This document shows, in pieces, positions 10,725-20,195 of a DNA stretch of 64,000 nucleotides (position 1 is the first letter of the stretch; each line of letters starts with the position of its first letter). Below the pieces are notes generated by a model. It searched no databases and was not told the DNA's origin. It saw nothing but the letters and a program-made list of their open reading frames with translations. The position numbers were made by a program, and so were the translations under genes. The DNA is from Streptosporangium saharense (lineage in GTDB: Bacteria; Actinomycetota; Actinomycetes; Streptosporangiales; Streptosporangiaceae), in the NCBI RefSeq assembly GCF_014203715.1, contig NZ_JACHJP010000001.1, positions 1,094,432 to 1,158,431 on the forward strand, given 5' to 3'.

Positions 10725-12149
10725 ATGGCGAAAGTGGAGATTCGCGGCGAATTCCTCCAGTATCCGGGTGTGGTTTGGAATGTTGAGGAGTTCGTCGCTG
10801 CGGCGGGTGTGACCGTTGGGCGGGTGGCTGACTATGTGGACGGTAGTCAGCGGGGGTTGGGGGCCGTCGTTGGGCGGCGGGGGCCGGGGGAGTTGGCGGA
10901 GCGGCTGGATCTGGCGCGGTGGATTCGTGAAGGGGGGATGACGCCGGAGGCCTACGCGGAGTTTCTGGCGGTCTACCTCGACGAGGGGACCAGGTTCCAC
11001 CATCCCGGTCACCTCGGCCACCAGATCGCCGCGCCCGACTTCCCCGCCGCGCTCGCCGACCTCGTGCACGGCGCCGCGAACAACCCGATGGCGGCCTACG
11101 AGATGGGCGCCGCGGCCGCGACCGTCGAGTTCGAGGTCGTGCGCTGGATGCTGGACAAGGCCGGGTACGGCCAGGCGGGCGGGGGCGTGCTCACCCACGG
11201 GGGGTCGCTGGCCAACCTCACCGCCCTGCTGGCCGCGCGGGCGGCGGCCGTACCGGACGCGTGGGAGAACGGGATTCCCGGAGACCTGGCGTTGCTCGCG
11301 CCCGAGTCGGCGCACTACTCGCTCACCCGGGCCGCGGCGATCCTCGGGCTGGGGGAGCGGGCCGTCGTGCCGCTGGACACCGACTCCCTCGGTCGGATCG
11401 ACGTGGCGCGGCTGCCTGAGGCTCTCGATCGGGTACGGCGGGCGGGGCGGCGGCCGATGGCGCTGGTCGCGGCGGCCTGCGCGACCGGGACGGGGCTGTA
11501 CGACGACCTGCGGCGGATCGGGGAGTTCTGCGCCGCCAACGGCCTGTGGTTCCACGTGGACGGCGCCCACGGGGCCTCGGCGCTGCTGGCCGAGGGGCAC
11601 AGGCGCCTGCTCGACGGGGTCGAGCTGGCCGACTCGCTGACCTGGGACGCGCACAAGATGCTGCGCACCTCAAGTCTCGCGGCGGCCGTGCTGGTCAGGC
11701 GTGGGGACGCACTGGACGCGGCCTTCAGGCAGCGGGCGAGTTACCTGTTCTACGGGGACCAGGGGTTCGACTCGATCGGCAGGACCGTCGAGTGCAGCAA
11801 GGCCGAGCTCGGCCTGAAGATCTTCCTCAACCTGGCCTGGCGGGGGGAACGGGGGCTCGGGGAGTACGTCGCGCGGCAGTACGCCACCGCGCGTCGCCTG
11901 TGGGAACTGGCCCGGGAGCGGCCCGGGTTCGCGCTGCCGTACGAGCCGGAGAGCAACATCGTCTGTTTCCGGTACGGCGGCGGCGACCAGGCGGCGATCA
12001 GGGAGGCGTTGACGGCCGACGGGGCCTTCCACCTGACCTCGGCCGAGATCGGCGGGGTCCGTCACCTGCGGGCCAGCGTCATGGCCCCCGCGACCGACGA
12101 CAAGACACTGCACGCACTACTCGACCGGATAACCGAGCTTGGGGGGTGA
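10725..12149 (+). CDS. PLP-dependent group II decarboxylase
   Basis: The 474-residue protein belongs to the aspartate aminotransferase-fold decarboxylases (glutamate, tyrosine, diaminobutyrate or aromatic amino acids). It contains GVLTHGGSLANLTALLAAR, the cofactor-stacking VDGAHGASALL region and the PLP lysine K311 in TWDAHKM. Substrate cannot be assigned from the sequence. The ATG at 10725 or the GTG at 10719 may be the start; neither has a strong ribosome binding site. It is not clearly in an operon and ends in a repeat-rich terminator region. Confidence 0.88.
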   Translation: MAKVEIRGEFLQYPGVVWNVEEFVAAAGVTVGRVADYVDGSQRGLGAVVGRRGPGELAERLDLARWIREGGMTPEAYAEFLAVYLDEGTRFHHPGHLGHQIAAPDFPAALADLVHGAANNPMAAYEMGAAAATVEFEVVRWMLDKAGYGQAGGGVLTHGGSLANLTALLAARAAAVPDAWENGIPGDLALLAPESAHYSLTRAAAILGLGERAVVPLDTDSLGRIDVARLPEALDRVRRAGRRPMALVAAACATGTGLYDDLRRIGEFCAANGLWFHVDGAHGASALLAEGHRRLLDGVELADSLTWDAHKMLRTSSLAAAVLVRRGDALDAAFRQRASYLFYGDQGFDSIGRTVECSKAELGLKIFLNLAWRGERGLGEYVARQYATARRLWELARERPGFALPYEPESNIVCFRYGGGDQAAIREALTADGAFHLTSAEIGGVRHLRASVMAPATDDKTLHALLDRITELGG

Positions 12150-12270
12150 ACCGCCGCGCCGCCGTACCGGTAGGAGCGGCAGGTGGGGGAGCGAGCCGCC
12201 GTACCGGTAGGAGCGGCAGGTGGGGAGTGAACCGCCGTACCGGTAAAAGCGGCAGGTGGGGAGTGAACCG
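12142..12270. repeat. Three to four tandem copies of a ~36-bp unit
   Basis: Each unit reads roughly GGGGAGTGAACCGCCGTACC followed by GGTAGGAGCGGCAGGT. Copies begin near 12142, 12186 and 12222, and a partial fourth near 12258 runs into the terminator hairpin. Copy 1 has an extra CGCCGC. The repeat begins inside the last codons of the decarboxylase gene. No CRISPR-like unique spacers separate the units. Confidence 0.85.
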
Positions 12271-12306
12271 CCGCGCCGCCGTGCCTCATGAGGTACGGCG
12301 GCGCGG
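12271..12306. terminator. 36-nt near-perfect palindrome, bidirectional terminator
   Basis: A 12-bp GC arm, CCGCGCCGCCGT, pairs with ACGGCGGCGCGG, and the centre CCTCATGAGG is itself palindromic. It lies between the decarboxylase and the convergent secreted-protein gene, so it probably ends both transcripts. There is no T-run, which is usual for actinobacterial terminators. Confidence 0.8.
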
Positions 12307-12311
12307 GGGCG

Positions 12312-12719
12312 TCAGAGGGTGACGCAGATGTTGTCTGTCACGGGTTGGTTGTTGCCGTCGTAGAACTTGGCGCACCACAGGTGGCCGGACCAGGCGACCA
12401 CCCAGGGGTAGGAGTTGTACGGCTCACCCCAGCCCCAGGACTTGGTGGGGCTGTTGTCCGACCAGCCGTAGGGGCCGAAGAGGTTGAAGTGTCCGTACTT
12501 GGAGCCGGAGGCGCTCCAGGCCTGCACGTGGTTGACCTGGCAGCCGCTGCCGTAGGGCACGTAGTAGACCTTGACGGTGATTCCGTCGCCGGTCTCCGCC
12601 TTGTCGCCGGGGCAGCTCACCAGTGCCTTGGTGGACTGGGCGGCCTGGGCCGTGGAGGGGACGGACAGGAGCGCGAGGCCGGAGAGGACGGCCAGCACGG
12701 CGAGGACGAGCTTTCGCAT
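12312..12719 (-). CDS. Small secreted protein, four cysteines, unknown function
   Basis: This 135-residue protein has a clear signal peptide (MRKLVLAVLAVLSGLALLSV, cut probably after AQA). The mature part has four cysteines (VSCPGD, SGCQV, LWCAK, NICVTL), enough for two disulphides, and many Trp, Tyr and Gly residues. I do not recognise a family. Similar small Trp-rich secreted proteins occur in actinomycetes. It is convergent with the decarboxylase and divergent from the DUF885 gene. Confidence 0.75.
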   Translation of the reverse strand: MRKLVLAVLAVLSGLALLSVPSTAQAAQSTKALVSCPGDKAETGDGITVKVYYVPYGSGCQVNHVQAWSASGSKYGHFNLFGPYGWSDNSPTKSWGWGEPYNSYPWVVAWSGHLWCAKFYDGNNQPVTDNICVTL

Positions 12720-12882
12720 GGAGCCTCTTTCCTGGACCGAATGGGGATTTGTGCTCGTCAAACTACTTTTCTCTGGCGTTTTCCTATGAGCCGATAAAGC
12801 GCCAAAAACCATCGCTTTCCTGCCAAGCAAGTCGGGAAAAAGCCGGGGATTCGCCCTGATCGCCTGATATAGCGTCAGAGCC

Positions 12883-14400
12883 ATGAGCGAACTCGACAGC
12901 CGCCTGCGCGCGGTGTGCGACCTGTCCCTCCCGCAGATCAGGGAGATGGCGGGCAGACACGAGTACGACGGCCGCATCCAGGACCTCTCCCCCGAAGGGG
13001 TGCGCACCGGGCTGGCCGCGCTCGGCGCGGGAGAGCCGCCCGCCGACCCCCACGACGCGGCGCACCTGCGGATCTTCGAGGAGGACGCCCGGGTCAGGTA
13101 CGGCGAGCTGGAGCTGCACCGGCGCAACCCCCTGGCGCACCTGGAGAACCTCGACCTGGCCACCTACGACCGCGAGTACGCCCCGGAGGCGGAGCGGGTC
13201 GCCGCGAGGAACGCCCACCTCGCCCTGTGGCCGGAGGCCGTCGACCACGCGATCACCTCCCTCGACCTGCTCAGCGCCCCCGTCGCGACCGCGCTGCTCG
13301 GCGCCGTGCGCGGCCTGGCCGCCGGGGTGCCCGCGGACGCCGACGCCTCGGTGCGCGAGGCCGCGCTCAAGGCCCACGCCCGCCTGGCCGAGCACGTGGA
13401 GGAGGCCGCCCGCTCCGGCGACCCCGACGCCTCCCTCGGGGCGGCCGGGCTGGCCAGGCTGATGGGGGCCGGTGACGGTCTTCCCGTCGATCTCGGCACG
13501 CTGGCCGTACGGGCCGATGCCGAACGTGACCGGCTGCTGGCCAGGCTGGCCGAGTCCTGCGCGCGCCTGGGGCGGGGCGGCGGGTCCCCGCTCGACGTCG
13601 CCCGCGAGCTGGTCAAGGACCACCCGGGGATCGACGGCGTGATCGAGGCCGCCAGGGTCGGCACAGAACGGGCCATCGCCTTCACCAGGGAGAAGGACCT
13701 GGTGCCCTACCACGACGGCGAGTGCCTGGTCGGGATCGCGCCGGAGTCGCGCAGGTGGGGGATGGCGATGATGAGCTGGGCCGCGCCCGGAGAACCCGAG
13801 GCCCCCTCGTGGTATCACGTCACCCCGCCCGAGCCGTCGTGGCCGGAGCGCGACATCGAGGAGTGGCTTGAGGTCTTCAGCGCCACCACGCTTCCCGCGA
13901 TCAACGTGCACGAGGTCGCCCCGGGGCACTTCTCCCACGGCCGTGCCCTGCGGCACGTCCCCTCGCCGGTGCGCCGTACGCTCATGTCGCTGGCGTTCAT
14001 CGAGGGCTGGGCGCACTACGCGGAGGAGCTGTGCGTCGAGGAGGGCTTCGCCCCCGAGGACCCGCGCTTCGAGATCGGCGTCTGGCTTGAGGCATTGATC
14101 CGGGTGACCCGGCTGGCCTGCGCGATCGGCGTCCACAGCGGCGCGATGACCGTCCAGGAGGGGGCCGCGCGCTTCGAGGCCGACACCCACCTGGCGGGTC
14201 CCGCCGCCCTCTCCGAGGCGTCCAGGGCTACCTTCGACCCGACCTACGGCCGGTACACGTGGGGAAAACTGGAGATCCTCGATCTTCGCTCGCGGGCCAG
14301 GGCCGAGTGGGGGACGGGGTTCACGCCCAAGCGCTTCCACACCGCCATGCTCGACCTCGGCTCCCCGCCCCTCGGCCTGCTCGGCAACGCCCTCGCCTAG
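12883..14400 (+). CDS. DUF885 family zincin-like protein
   Basis: The 505-residue protein matches DUF885, a family with an M32/M2-like helical metallopeptidase fold. The zinc-binding motif H343-E344-VAPG-H349 is followed by EGWAHYAEELCVEEGF, where the third ligand is expected. No signal peptide is visible, so it is probably cytoplasmic. The substrate is unknown; peptidase activity is inferred from the motif. It lies 100 bases upstream of guaA on the same strand. Confidence 0.87.
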   Translation: MSELDSRLRAVCDLSLPQIREMAGRHEYDGRIQDLSPEGVRTGLAALGAGEPPADPHDAAHLRIFEEDARVRYGELELHRRNPLAHLENLDLATYDREYAPEAERVAARNAHLALWPEAVDHAITSLDLLSAPVATALLGAVRGLAAGVPADADASVREAALKAHARLAEHVEEAARSGDPDASLGAAGLARLMGAGDGLPVDLGTLAVRADAERDRLLARLAESCARLGRGGGSPLDVARELVKDHPGIDGVIEAARVGTERAIAFTREKDLVPYHDGECLVGIAPESRRWGMAMMSWAAPGEPEAPSWYHVTPPEPSWPERDIEEWLEVFSATTLPAINVHEVAPGHFSHGRALRHVPSPVRRTLMSLAFIEGWAHYAEELCVEEGFAPEDPRFEIGVWLEALIRVTRLACAIGVHSGAMTVQEGAARFEADTHLAGPAALSEASRATFDPTYGRYTWGKLEILDLRSRARAEWGTGFTPKRFHTAMLDLGSPPLGLLGNALA

Positions 14401-14500
14401 GCAGGTGCCCGGTCGCCGGGGAAGGGCTCGCGGTGGTGAGTAACCGCGCTGATGGGCGCCGATAGACTGGGAGGACCGCTGTGTTTTCTTTGGGGGTCTT

Positions 14501-16051
14501 GTGTCTGAGTTCGACACGGTCCTCGTCGTCGACTTCGGCGCGCAGTACGCGCAGCTGATCGCGCGACGGGTGCGTGAATGCCACGTCTACTCCGAGATCG
14601 TCCCCTCGACGATGCCGGTCGAGGAGATGATGGCCAAGAATCCCAAGGCCATCATCCTGTCCGGCGGCCCCTCCTCGGTCTACGCCGAGGGTGCCCCGGC
14701 CGCCCCCGAGGGGCTGTTCGAGACCGGGGTGCCCACCTTCGGCATCTGCTACGGCTTCCAGGTCATGGCCCAGACGCTCGGTGGCCAGGTGGCCAAGACC
14801 GGCGTCGCCGAGTACGGCGGGACGCGGCTCGACGTGGCCAGCGAGGGCGTGCTCTTCTCCGGTCTGCCCGCCACGCAGTCGGTCTGGATGTCCCACGGTG
14901 ACAGCGTCGCCGCCGCCCCCGAGGGCTTCCTCGTCACGGCCACGACCGCCGAGACGCCGGTCGCCGCCTTCGAGCACCCGGGGCGCGGCCTGTACGGCGT
15001 GCAGTTCCACCCCGAGGTCCTGCACAGCGACCACGGCCAGGCCGTGCTGAAGCACTTCCTTGAGGCGGCGGGCTGCCGCCCCTCCTGGACGATGCTCAAC
15101 ATCGTCGAGGACGCCGTCGAGGCGATCCGCGCCCAGATCGGCCCCGAGGGCCGCGCGATCTGCGGCCTGTCCGGCGGTGTCGACTCCGCGGTCGCGGCGG
15201 CGATGGTGCAGCGGGCCATCGGCGACCGGCTGACCTGCGTCTTCGTGGACCACGGGCTGCTGCGCAAGGGCGAGGCCGAGCAGGTCGAGCGCGACTTCGT
15301 CGATGTCACCGGCGTCAAGCTCAGGGTGGTCGACGCCCAGGAGCGCTTCCTGAAGGCCCTCGACGGGGTGACCGACCCCGAGGAGAAGCGCAAGATCATC
15401 GGACGCGAGTTCATCCGGGTCTTCGAGGACGAGCAGCGTGCCATCCTCGCCGACGGCCCGGTCGAGTTCCTCGTCCAGGGCACTCTTTACCCCGACGTCG
15501 TCGAGTCCGGCGGCGGCACGGGCACCGCCAACATCAAGTCCCACCACAACGTGGGCGGCCTGCCCGACGACCTTCAGTTCACGCTGGTCGAGCCGCTGCG
15601 GGCGCTGTTCAAGGACGAGGTCCGCCGCGCGGGCGAGGAACTCGGGCTGCCGTCCGCGATGGTCTGGCGTCAGCCGTTCCCCGGCCCCGGGCTGGGCATC
15701 CGCATCGTCGGCGCGGTCACCCGCGAGCGCCTGGAGATCCTGCGCGAGGCCGACGTCATCGCCCGTGAGGAGCTGTCCAGGGCCGGTCTCGACCGGGACA
15801 TCTGGCAGTGCCCGGTGGTGCTGCTCGCCGACGTCCGCTCGGTCGGCGTCCAGGGTGACGGCCGCACCTACGGTCACCCGATCGTGCTGCGTCCGGTCTC
15901 CAGCGAGGACGCCATGACGGCCGACTGGTCGCGGCTTCCCTACGAGGTGTTGGCCCGGATCTCCACCCGGATCACGAACGAGGTCCGCGAGGTCAACCGG
16001 GTAGTCCTCGACGTGACCAGCAAGCCCCCGGGCACCATCGAGTGGGAGTAG
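14501..16051 (+). CDS. guaA: GMP synthase (glutamine-hydrolysing)
   Basis: GuaA converts XMP to GMP with ATP and glutamine. The 516-residue protein is full length: an N-terminal class I amidotransferase with the catalytic triad C83 (GICYGFQ), H170 and E172 (QFHPE), a PP-loop ATP pyrophosphatase (GLSGGVDS at 222-229), and the C-terminal dimerisation domain ending in the conserved GTIEWE. Translation begins at the GTG at 14501, preceded by GGGGG. A strong terminator follows. Confidence 0.98.
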   Translation: MSEFDTVLVVDFGAQYAQLIARRVRECHVYSEIVPSTMPVEEMMAKNPKAIILSGGPSSVYAEGAPAAPEGLFETGVPTFGICYGFQVMAQTLGGQVAKTGVAEYGGTRLDVASEGVLFSGLPATQSVWMSHGDSVAAAPEGFLVTATTAETPVAAFEHPGRGLYGVQFHPEVLHSDHGQAVLKHFLEAAGCRPSWTMLNIVEDAVEAIRAQIGPEGRAICGLSGGVDSAVAAAMVQRAIGDRLTCVFVDHGLLRKGEAEQVERDFVDVTGVKLRVVDAQERFLKALDGVTDPEEKRKIIGREFIRVFEDEQRAILADGPVEFLVQGTLYPDVVESGGGTGTANIKSHHNVGGLPDDLQFTLVEPLRALFKDEVRRAGEELGLPSAMVWRQPFPGPGLGIRIVGAVTRERLEILREADVIAREELSRAGLDRDIWQCPVVLLADVRSVGVQGDGRTYGHPIVLRPVSSEDAMTADWSRLPYEVLARISTRITNEVREVNRVVLDVTSKPPGTIEWE

Positions 16052-16058
16052 AACCTCA

Positions 16059-16103
16059 CGGCGCGGCCCCCGGAGAGATCCTCTCCGGGGGCCGCGCCGT
16101 TTT
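16059..16103 (+). terminator. Strong intrinsic terminator after guaA
   Basis: A perfect 19-bp stem (16059-16077 pairing with 16081-16099) with a three-base loop is followed by TTTT at 16100-16103. It sits eight bases after the guaA stop and before a convergent gene. Confidence 0.92.
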
Positions 16104-16114
16104 CCGCACCCAGC

Positions 16115-16507
16115 TCACCGGTCGCCGCGGAGGGCGACGTACTGCAGGGCGGCGAATCCACCCACGACCAGGGCCTGCGCGAACACCCAGACGGCCCCGA
16201 AGGTCGTCGTGCCCAGCCCACCGAGGGCAAGTTCGACGACGCTCGCCACGGCCCACAGGGCGTTCAGGGCGATGACGGCGGTCACGGCACCCCGGTTGAC
16301 GGTCTTCGGCATGGCCAGCAGCCAGACCGCGACGCCGTACACCAGAAGAAAGACACCGACACCACGCTGGAGGGGTACGGCCAGGCCGAGCAGGTCGTTG
16401 ATGGGGCCCGCGAGCAGCAGGTAGGCCAGGCCGTTGACGCCGGTGACGACGGCGTCGAGCCGCAGGGCCAGACGGAGGAGGGGGCCGGTCGTGGTGGTGG
16501 GGGCCAT
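16115..16507 (-). CDS. Small integral membrane protein, unknown function
   Basis: This 130-residue protein has four predicted transmembrane segments (about 20-40, 48-66, 74-94 and 102-124) with short loops. I do not recognise a named family. It lies 75 bases downstream of a SnoaL-like gene on the same strand and may share its transcript. The ATG at 16507 has GAAAGGCTC upstream as a weak ribosome binding site. Confidence 0.75.
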   Translation of the reverse strand: MAPTTTTGPLLRLALRLDAVVTGVNGLAYLLLAGPINDLLGLAVPLQRGVGVFLLVYGVAVWLLAMPKTVNRGAVTAVIALNALWAVASVVELALGGLGTTTFGAVWVFAQALVVGGFAALQYVALRGDR

Positions 16508-16582
16508 GTCAGGAGCCTTTCTCGGGGAGGGGTTCTGGGAACGTCCGGGACGGCGCGGCGGGGCCGTCCCGGACGCCGGGGG

Positions 16583-16945
16583 TCAGGCCGGGACCTGGTC
16601 GAGGAAGCCGTGGACCGTGCTGATCCGGCCGTCCTCGGTCAGCGTCGCGACGTCGAAGCCGACCACGATCGCCTCGCCGCCCTCAAGACCGAGTTTCCAG
16701 GTGAAGCGGGCCAGGTCGTGGTGGGCGTCCACGTCGTCGCCGGGGGTGAAGACCAGGCCGGGGAACTGCTGCTGGACGGCGGCGATGGTCGCGTCGATCG
16801 CGTCGCGTCCGGTGACGTCGACCAGGGGGTCCACGTAGCGGGCGTCCTCGGTCCATACGGCGTCGATCTCCGCGCGCCGCTCGGCGTCGTCGGTGATGTT
16901 CCAGATGGCCAGGTAGCGCTCGACCAGCTTGGTGGCGTCGGTCAT
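16583..16945 (-). CDS. SnoaL-like / NTF2-fold protein
   Basis: The 120-residue protein has the cone-shaped NTF2/SnoaL pattern: an N-terminal helix (KLVERYLAIWNITDDAERRAEI), VWTEDARYVDPL, GRDAIDATIAAV, and closing strands ending in FLDQVPA. Family members are small polyketide cyclases, isomerases or ligand carriers; the role here is unknown. The ATG at 16945 has GAGGAGAGATCGAC upstream. It probably heads a two-gene unit with the membrane protein. Confidence 0.85.
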   Translation of the reverse strand: MTDATKLVERYLAIWNITDDAERRAEIDAVWTEDARYVDPLVDVTGRDAIDATIAAVQQQFPGLVFTPGDDVDAHHDLARFTWKLGLEGGEAIVVGFDVATLTEDGRISTVHGFLDQVPA

Positions 16946-17132
16946 GTCGATCTCTCCTCGTCGTCCGCAGTGGGGTCGTTCTCGCAGGTCATAACGCTAC
17001 GGAGCATCGCGGAACGGGGAATCAGTCATTGACCGGTACTTCTCACGCCGCCTATCGGTCAACCTGGGAGTGTCCTGTGTACGAGGGGAGTCGGTCGGGT
17101 CCTGTCGGTAGCGAGAAGGTAACTTGGGGCGA

Positions 17133-18404
17133 ATGTCTCCCCCCGCCGCCCTTCCGACGCCGACCCCGGCGCCGCCACCACCTGTGACGGGCCAGCGACT
17201 GGCCTGGCTGGACGCGCTTCGCGGCCTCGGCGCGGTCGCGGTGCTGCTCGAACACCTGCTGCCGTGGTTCATGCCGGCCCTGAGGCCCTACTGGTTCAAC
17301 CTCGGCATGTACGGCGTGCTGGTGTTCTTCCTGGTCAGCGGCTACATCATCCCGGTCTCCCTGGAGGGGCGGGGGGACGTACGCGCCTTCTGGATCAGCA
17401 GGGCGTTCCGGCTCTACCCGATCTACCTGCTGGTCGTGGGGTTCGTCCTGGTCATGGCGTTCTGGCTGCCGGTTCGTGAGCAGGTGCCGCGCGGCCTGGA
17501 GGGGGTGGCGGGGCACGTCACGATGCTGATGGACGTCCTGCACATGGGCGGCCTGGCCGACACCATGTGGACGCTCTCCTACGAGATGGTCTTCTACCTG
17601 CTGGTGACCGCGCTGTTCGTGCGCGGCCTGCACCTCAGGAGCGGCCTCGTCGCCGTCGTCTTCGGCGTCGTCGGGATCGGGGCCGGGCTGGTGCTGTCGG
17701 CGCCGCTGCTCGGGGGGCCGTGGCCCGCCTACGTCGCCGGGGTGCTGTTCTGCGTGGGCATGGCGTGCGTGGTCGGCGGCCGGTTCCGTACGGTCGCCGC
17801 CTGCGTGCTCGGCGTGATGGCCGTGGTGCTGACGCTCTTCTCGGGGTTCGTCCCGTGGCTCGGGGCGACGATCCTGGCGGTGATGTTCACCGGGACCGCG
17901 ATCCGCCGCTGGGAGCAGGGCACGGGCGGGATCGCCCCGGTGGCCGCAGCCGCCGTGCTCGTGGCGCTCGCCCCGGTGTGGTCGATCCAGGCGGGCTGGT
18001 GGTGGGTCCAGCCGGGCGTGTGGTTCGCCACGGTCGGGCTCGCGGCGGCGACGTTCGCCGGGGCCATGGCCCTGCGCGGACGTCGCCTGCCGCGTCCCGT
18101 CGTCTGGCTCGGGCTGATCAGCTACTCGCTCTACCTGCTGCACCACCCGCTGCTGAGGCTCTTCCACGCCCTCGTCGGGGACGTGACGGCCATGCCGCAG
18201 GCGGTGCAGCTCTCGGTCTCGGCGGCCTTCCTGGCCGTCGTGGTCGGCCTGAGCTGGCTGACCTACCGCTACGTCGAGCTACCGATGCAGCGGCTCGGCC
18301 GGAGACTGGCTCACAGGCCGTCCTCGGGCGAGGCCGCCTCGGGGGCGTCGGGGGAGTCGGGCGTTTCGGCCGCCAGGTCGTCCTTCTCCGAGCCGACCGG
18401 GTAG
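17133..18404 (+). CDS. Acyltransferase-3 family membrane O-acyltransferase
   Basis: The 423-residue protein is an OafA/YrhL-like acyltransferase: the entry motif RLAWLDALRGLGAVAVLLEH with its conserved Arg and His-containing helix, then FFLVSGYIIP, RAFRLYPIYL and about ten membrane segments. Such enzymes add acyl groups to surface sugars or secreted molecules. A TTG at 17124 is an alternative start with a better-placed GAAGG. The last 32 codons overlap the end of the convergent deacetylase gene, and this low-complexity tail (SGEAASGASGESG) may have arisen from that overlap. Confidence 0.88.
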   Translation: MSPPAALPTPTPAPPPPVTGQRLAWLDALRGLGAVAVLLEHLLPWFMPALRPYWFNLGMYGVLVFFLVSGYIIPVSLEGRGDVRAFWISRAFRLYPIYLLVVGFVLVMAFWLPVREQVPRGLEGVAGHVTMLMDVLHMGGLADTMWTLSYEMVFYLLVTALFVRGLHLRSGLVAVVFGVVGIGAGLVLSAPLLGGPWPAYVAGVLFCVGMACVVGGRFRTVAACVLGVMAVVLTLFSGFVPWLGATILAVMFTGTAIRRWEQGTGGIAPVAAAAVLVALAPVWSIQAGWWWVQPGVWFATVGLAAATFAGAMALRGRRLPRPVVWLGLISYSLYLLHHPLLRLFHALVGDVTAMPQAVQLSVSAAFLAVVVGLSWLTYRYVELPMQRLGRRLAHRPSSGEAASGASGESGVSAARSSFSEPTG

Positions 18405-19111
18405 ATCGAGCCCGCCTCCAGCTTGTTCGCGCCGCGCAGCGAGGAGACCGAGACGACGTGGTAGCCCTGCTTCTGCAGGGCCGCGATCAGCTTGGGCATC
18501 ACCTTGACGGTCTGCTCAACCCAGTCGTGCATGAGGATGACCCCGTCACGCTTGGCGTTCTTGAGCACCTCGTCGTAGATGGCCTTCTCGTTCTTGGTCG
18601 CCCAGTCGCGGGAACCGCCGTTCCACAGCACGATCGGCAGGTTCATCTCCTTGGCGATGGCCTGCACCCGATAGTCCAGCTCGCCGTACGGCGGACGCAG
18701 CAGGGTGGGGGTCTTGCCGGTGGCCTGCTTGACGATGTCCTGGGTGCGGGTCAGCTCCTCGCGGATCTTCTCCTCGCTCAGGTCGCGCAGGTGGGGGTGG
18801 GTGTAGCTGTGGTTGCCCAGCTCGTGGCCCTCGACGGCCATCCGCTTGGCGAACGCCTTGCGTGACTTCACGTACTGGCCCTCAAGGAAGAACGTGGCCT
18901 TGGAGTTGGTCTTCTTGAGGGTGTCGAGCAGCTTGTCGGCGTACTTGCCGGGGCCGTCGTCGAACGTCAGCGCGATGCACTTGACCTTCGCGCAGTCCAC
19001 CGGCTTCGTCTTTTCCGCTTTCGGCTTGTTCGTGCCCCACGCCGCGCCGGGCGAGGACAGCAGGGCCACGGTGCACGTGGCGGCCAGGAGCAGTCGGGCG
19101 GGAGACTTCAT
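18311..19111 (-). CDS. Secreted polysaccharide deacetylase (NodB domain, CE4)
   Basis: The 266-residue protein has a signal peptide (residues 1-26, cut near AWG) and a NodB homology domain: motif 1 ALTFDDGPG, motif 2 HSYTHPHL, motif 3 RPPYGELD, and later LHDW-like MHDWVEQTV. CE4 enzymes remove acetyl groups from peptidoglycan or other amino-sugar polymers with a divalent metal. The acidic, proline-rich C-terminal tail overlaps the acyltransferase gene on the other strand for 94 bases. Confidence 0.92.
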   Translation of the reverse strand: MKSPARLLLAATCTVALLSSPGAAWGTNKPKAEKTKPVDCAKVKCIALTFDDGPGKYADKLLDTLKKTNSKATFFLEGQYVKSRKAFAKRMAVEGHELGNHSYTHPHLRDLSEEKIREELTRTQDIVKQATGKTPTLLRPPYGELDYRVQAIAKEMNLPIVLWNGGSRDWATKNEKAIYDEVLKNAKRDGVILMHDWVEQTVKVMPKLIAALQKQGYHVVSVSSLRGANKLEAGSIYPVGSEKDDLAAETPDSPDAPEAASPEDGL

Positions 19112-19363
19112 GAGGGTGAGCTTCCGGGTCGAGTGACTTCTGGGAAGAAAACATGCTATCGAGGCATGTCAACACCCTCGGGGGACATGAGTCACGATGT
19201 CCTGTGAAAAATGGATACCTCTGGTTCCCGTACGGCCCCGGGCCATGACCGGTTGGGCGGGGGCGGCACGGTATGCCACGGCTGGTCAAGAACCGGTATG
19301 GAGATCCTCTCTTGGCGTCAGAGTGTCGCTCTCCGATCACTCTGGGTGGCCATCCTGGGAGGC

Positions 19364-20170
19364 ATGAGGGCCTATTCGTTGAACGACGTTCACGCGACCC
19401 GGAAACGAAAAGACTCCTGGTGGACTGTCTTCCTGGTCGACCCGGTGGCGTGCAGGCTCACGCTCGTCGTCGCCAACCACACAGACGTCACGCCGAACGG
19501 GCTCACCCGCCTGTCGCTGCTCCTCGGTCTGGGGTCGGCGGCCTGTTTCGCGCTGGGACAGCTCGTGGCGGGGGCCGCGCTGTTCTACGTGAGCTTCATG
19601 GTCGACTGTATGGACGGGAAGATCGCCCGTCTCAAGGGGACGGGGACCCCGTTCGGCCTCTGGCTCGACTACGTGGGAGACCGCATCAGGGTGGTCTGCT
19701 GCGCCACGGGCCTGGCGTTCGGCCAGTACGCCGTGACGGGAAGCGTCTCCTTCGTCCTGCTCGGCGCCGGGGTCGCGGTGCTCGACCTGTTCCGGTACGT
19801 GAACGCGCCGCAGATGAGGCGGGTGCGTGAGGCGGTCAAGGAGAACAGGGCGGAGCAGCCGCAGAAGGAACGCGTCGTGGTCCAGCGGCCGCCGAAGCCG
19901 CCGAGCCTGCGGCGCAGGGTCGGCCGCGTCCTCGTCAAGCACCGGGTGCGCACCCATCTGGTCAGCGGGATCGAGTTCCACGCCGCGGTCTTCGTGGTCG
20001 GCCCGCTGCTCGGCGCCCTGGCCGGGCCCGTCATGCTGCTGCCCGTCGCGGCCGCCGCGGGGTCGCTGCTCCTGCTGAACGAGATCGTGCTGATCTATCG
20101 AATGTGGCGGTTCACCCGGTCGACGCCTTTCGTCCCGCGCCCGGAGAACGCGCAGCGCGTACCTGTTTGA
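19364..20170 (+). CDS. CDP-alcohol phosphatidyltransferase family protein
   Basis: The 268-residue membrane enzyme carries the complete family motif D84-G85-x2-A88-R89-x8-G98-x3-D102-x3-D106, preceded by D81. These enzymes transfer a substituted phosphate group from a CDP-activated donor to an alcohol, in phospholipid or polyol-phosphate synthesis. The start is uncertain: the ATG at 19364 fits homologues but has its GGGAGG only one base away; a GTG at 19346 is in frame. It is 25 bases upstream of two sulfotransferase genes and probably heads their operon. Confidence 0.85.
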   Translation: MRAYSLNDVHATRKRKDSWWTVFLVDPVACRLTLVVANHTDVTPNGLTRLSLLLGLGSAACFALGQLVAGAALFYVSFMVDCMDGKIARLKGTGTPFGLWLDYVGDRIRVVCCATGLAFGQYAVTGSVSFVLLGAGVAVLDLFRYVNAPQMRRVREAVKENRAEQPQKERVVVQRPPKPPSLRRRVGRVLVKHRVRTHLVSGIEFHAAVFVVGPLLGALAGPVMLLPVAAAAGSLLLLNEIVLIYRMWRFTRSTPFVPRPENAQRVPV

Positions 20171-20195
20171 TCATCTTTTTCGGGGGTTCGTTGTC

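Noticed and set aside
12142..12306. Possible CRISPR array
   Set aside because: The units are contiguous tandem copies without unique spacers of constant length, and no cas gene is present.
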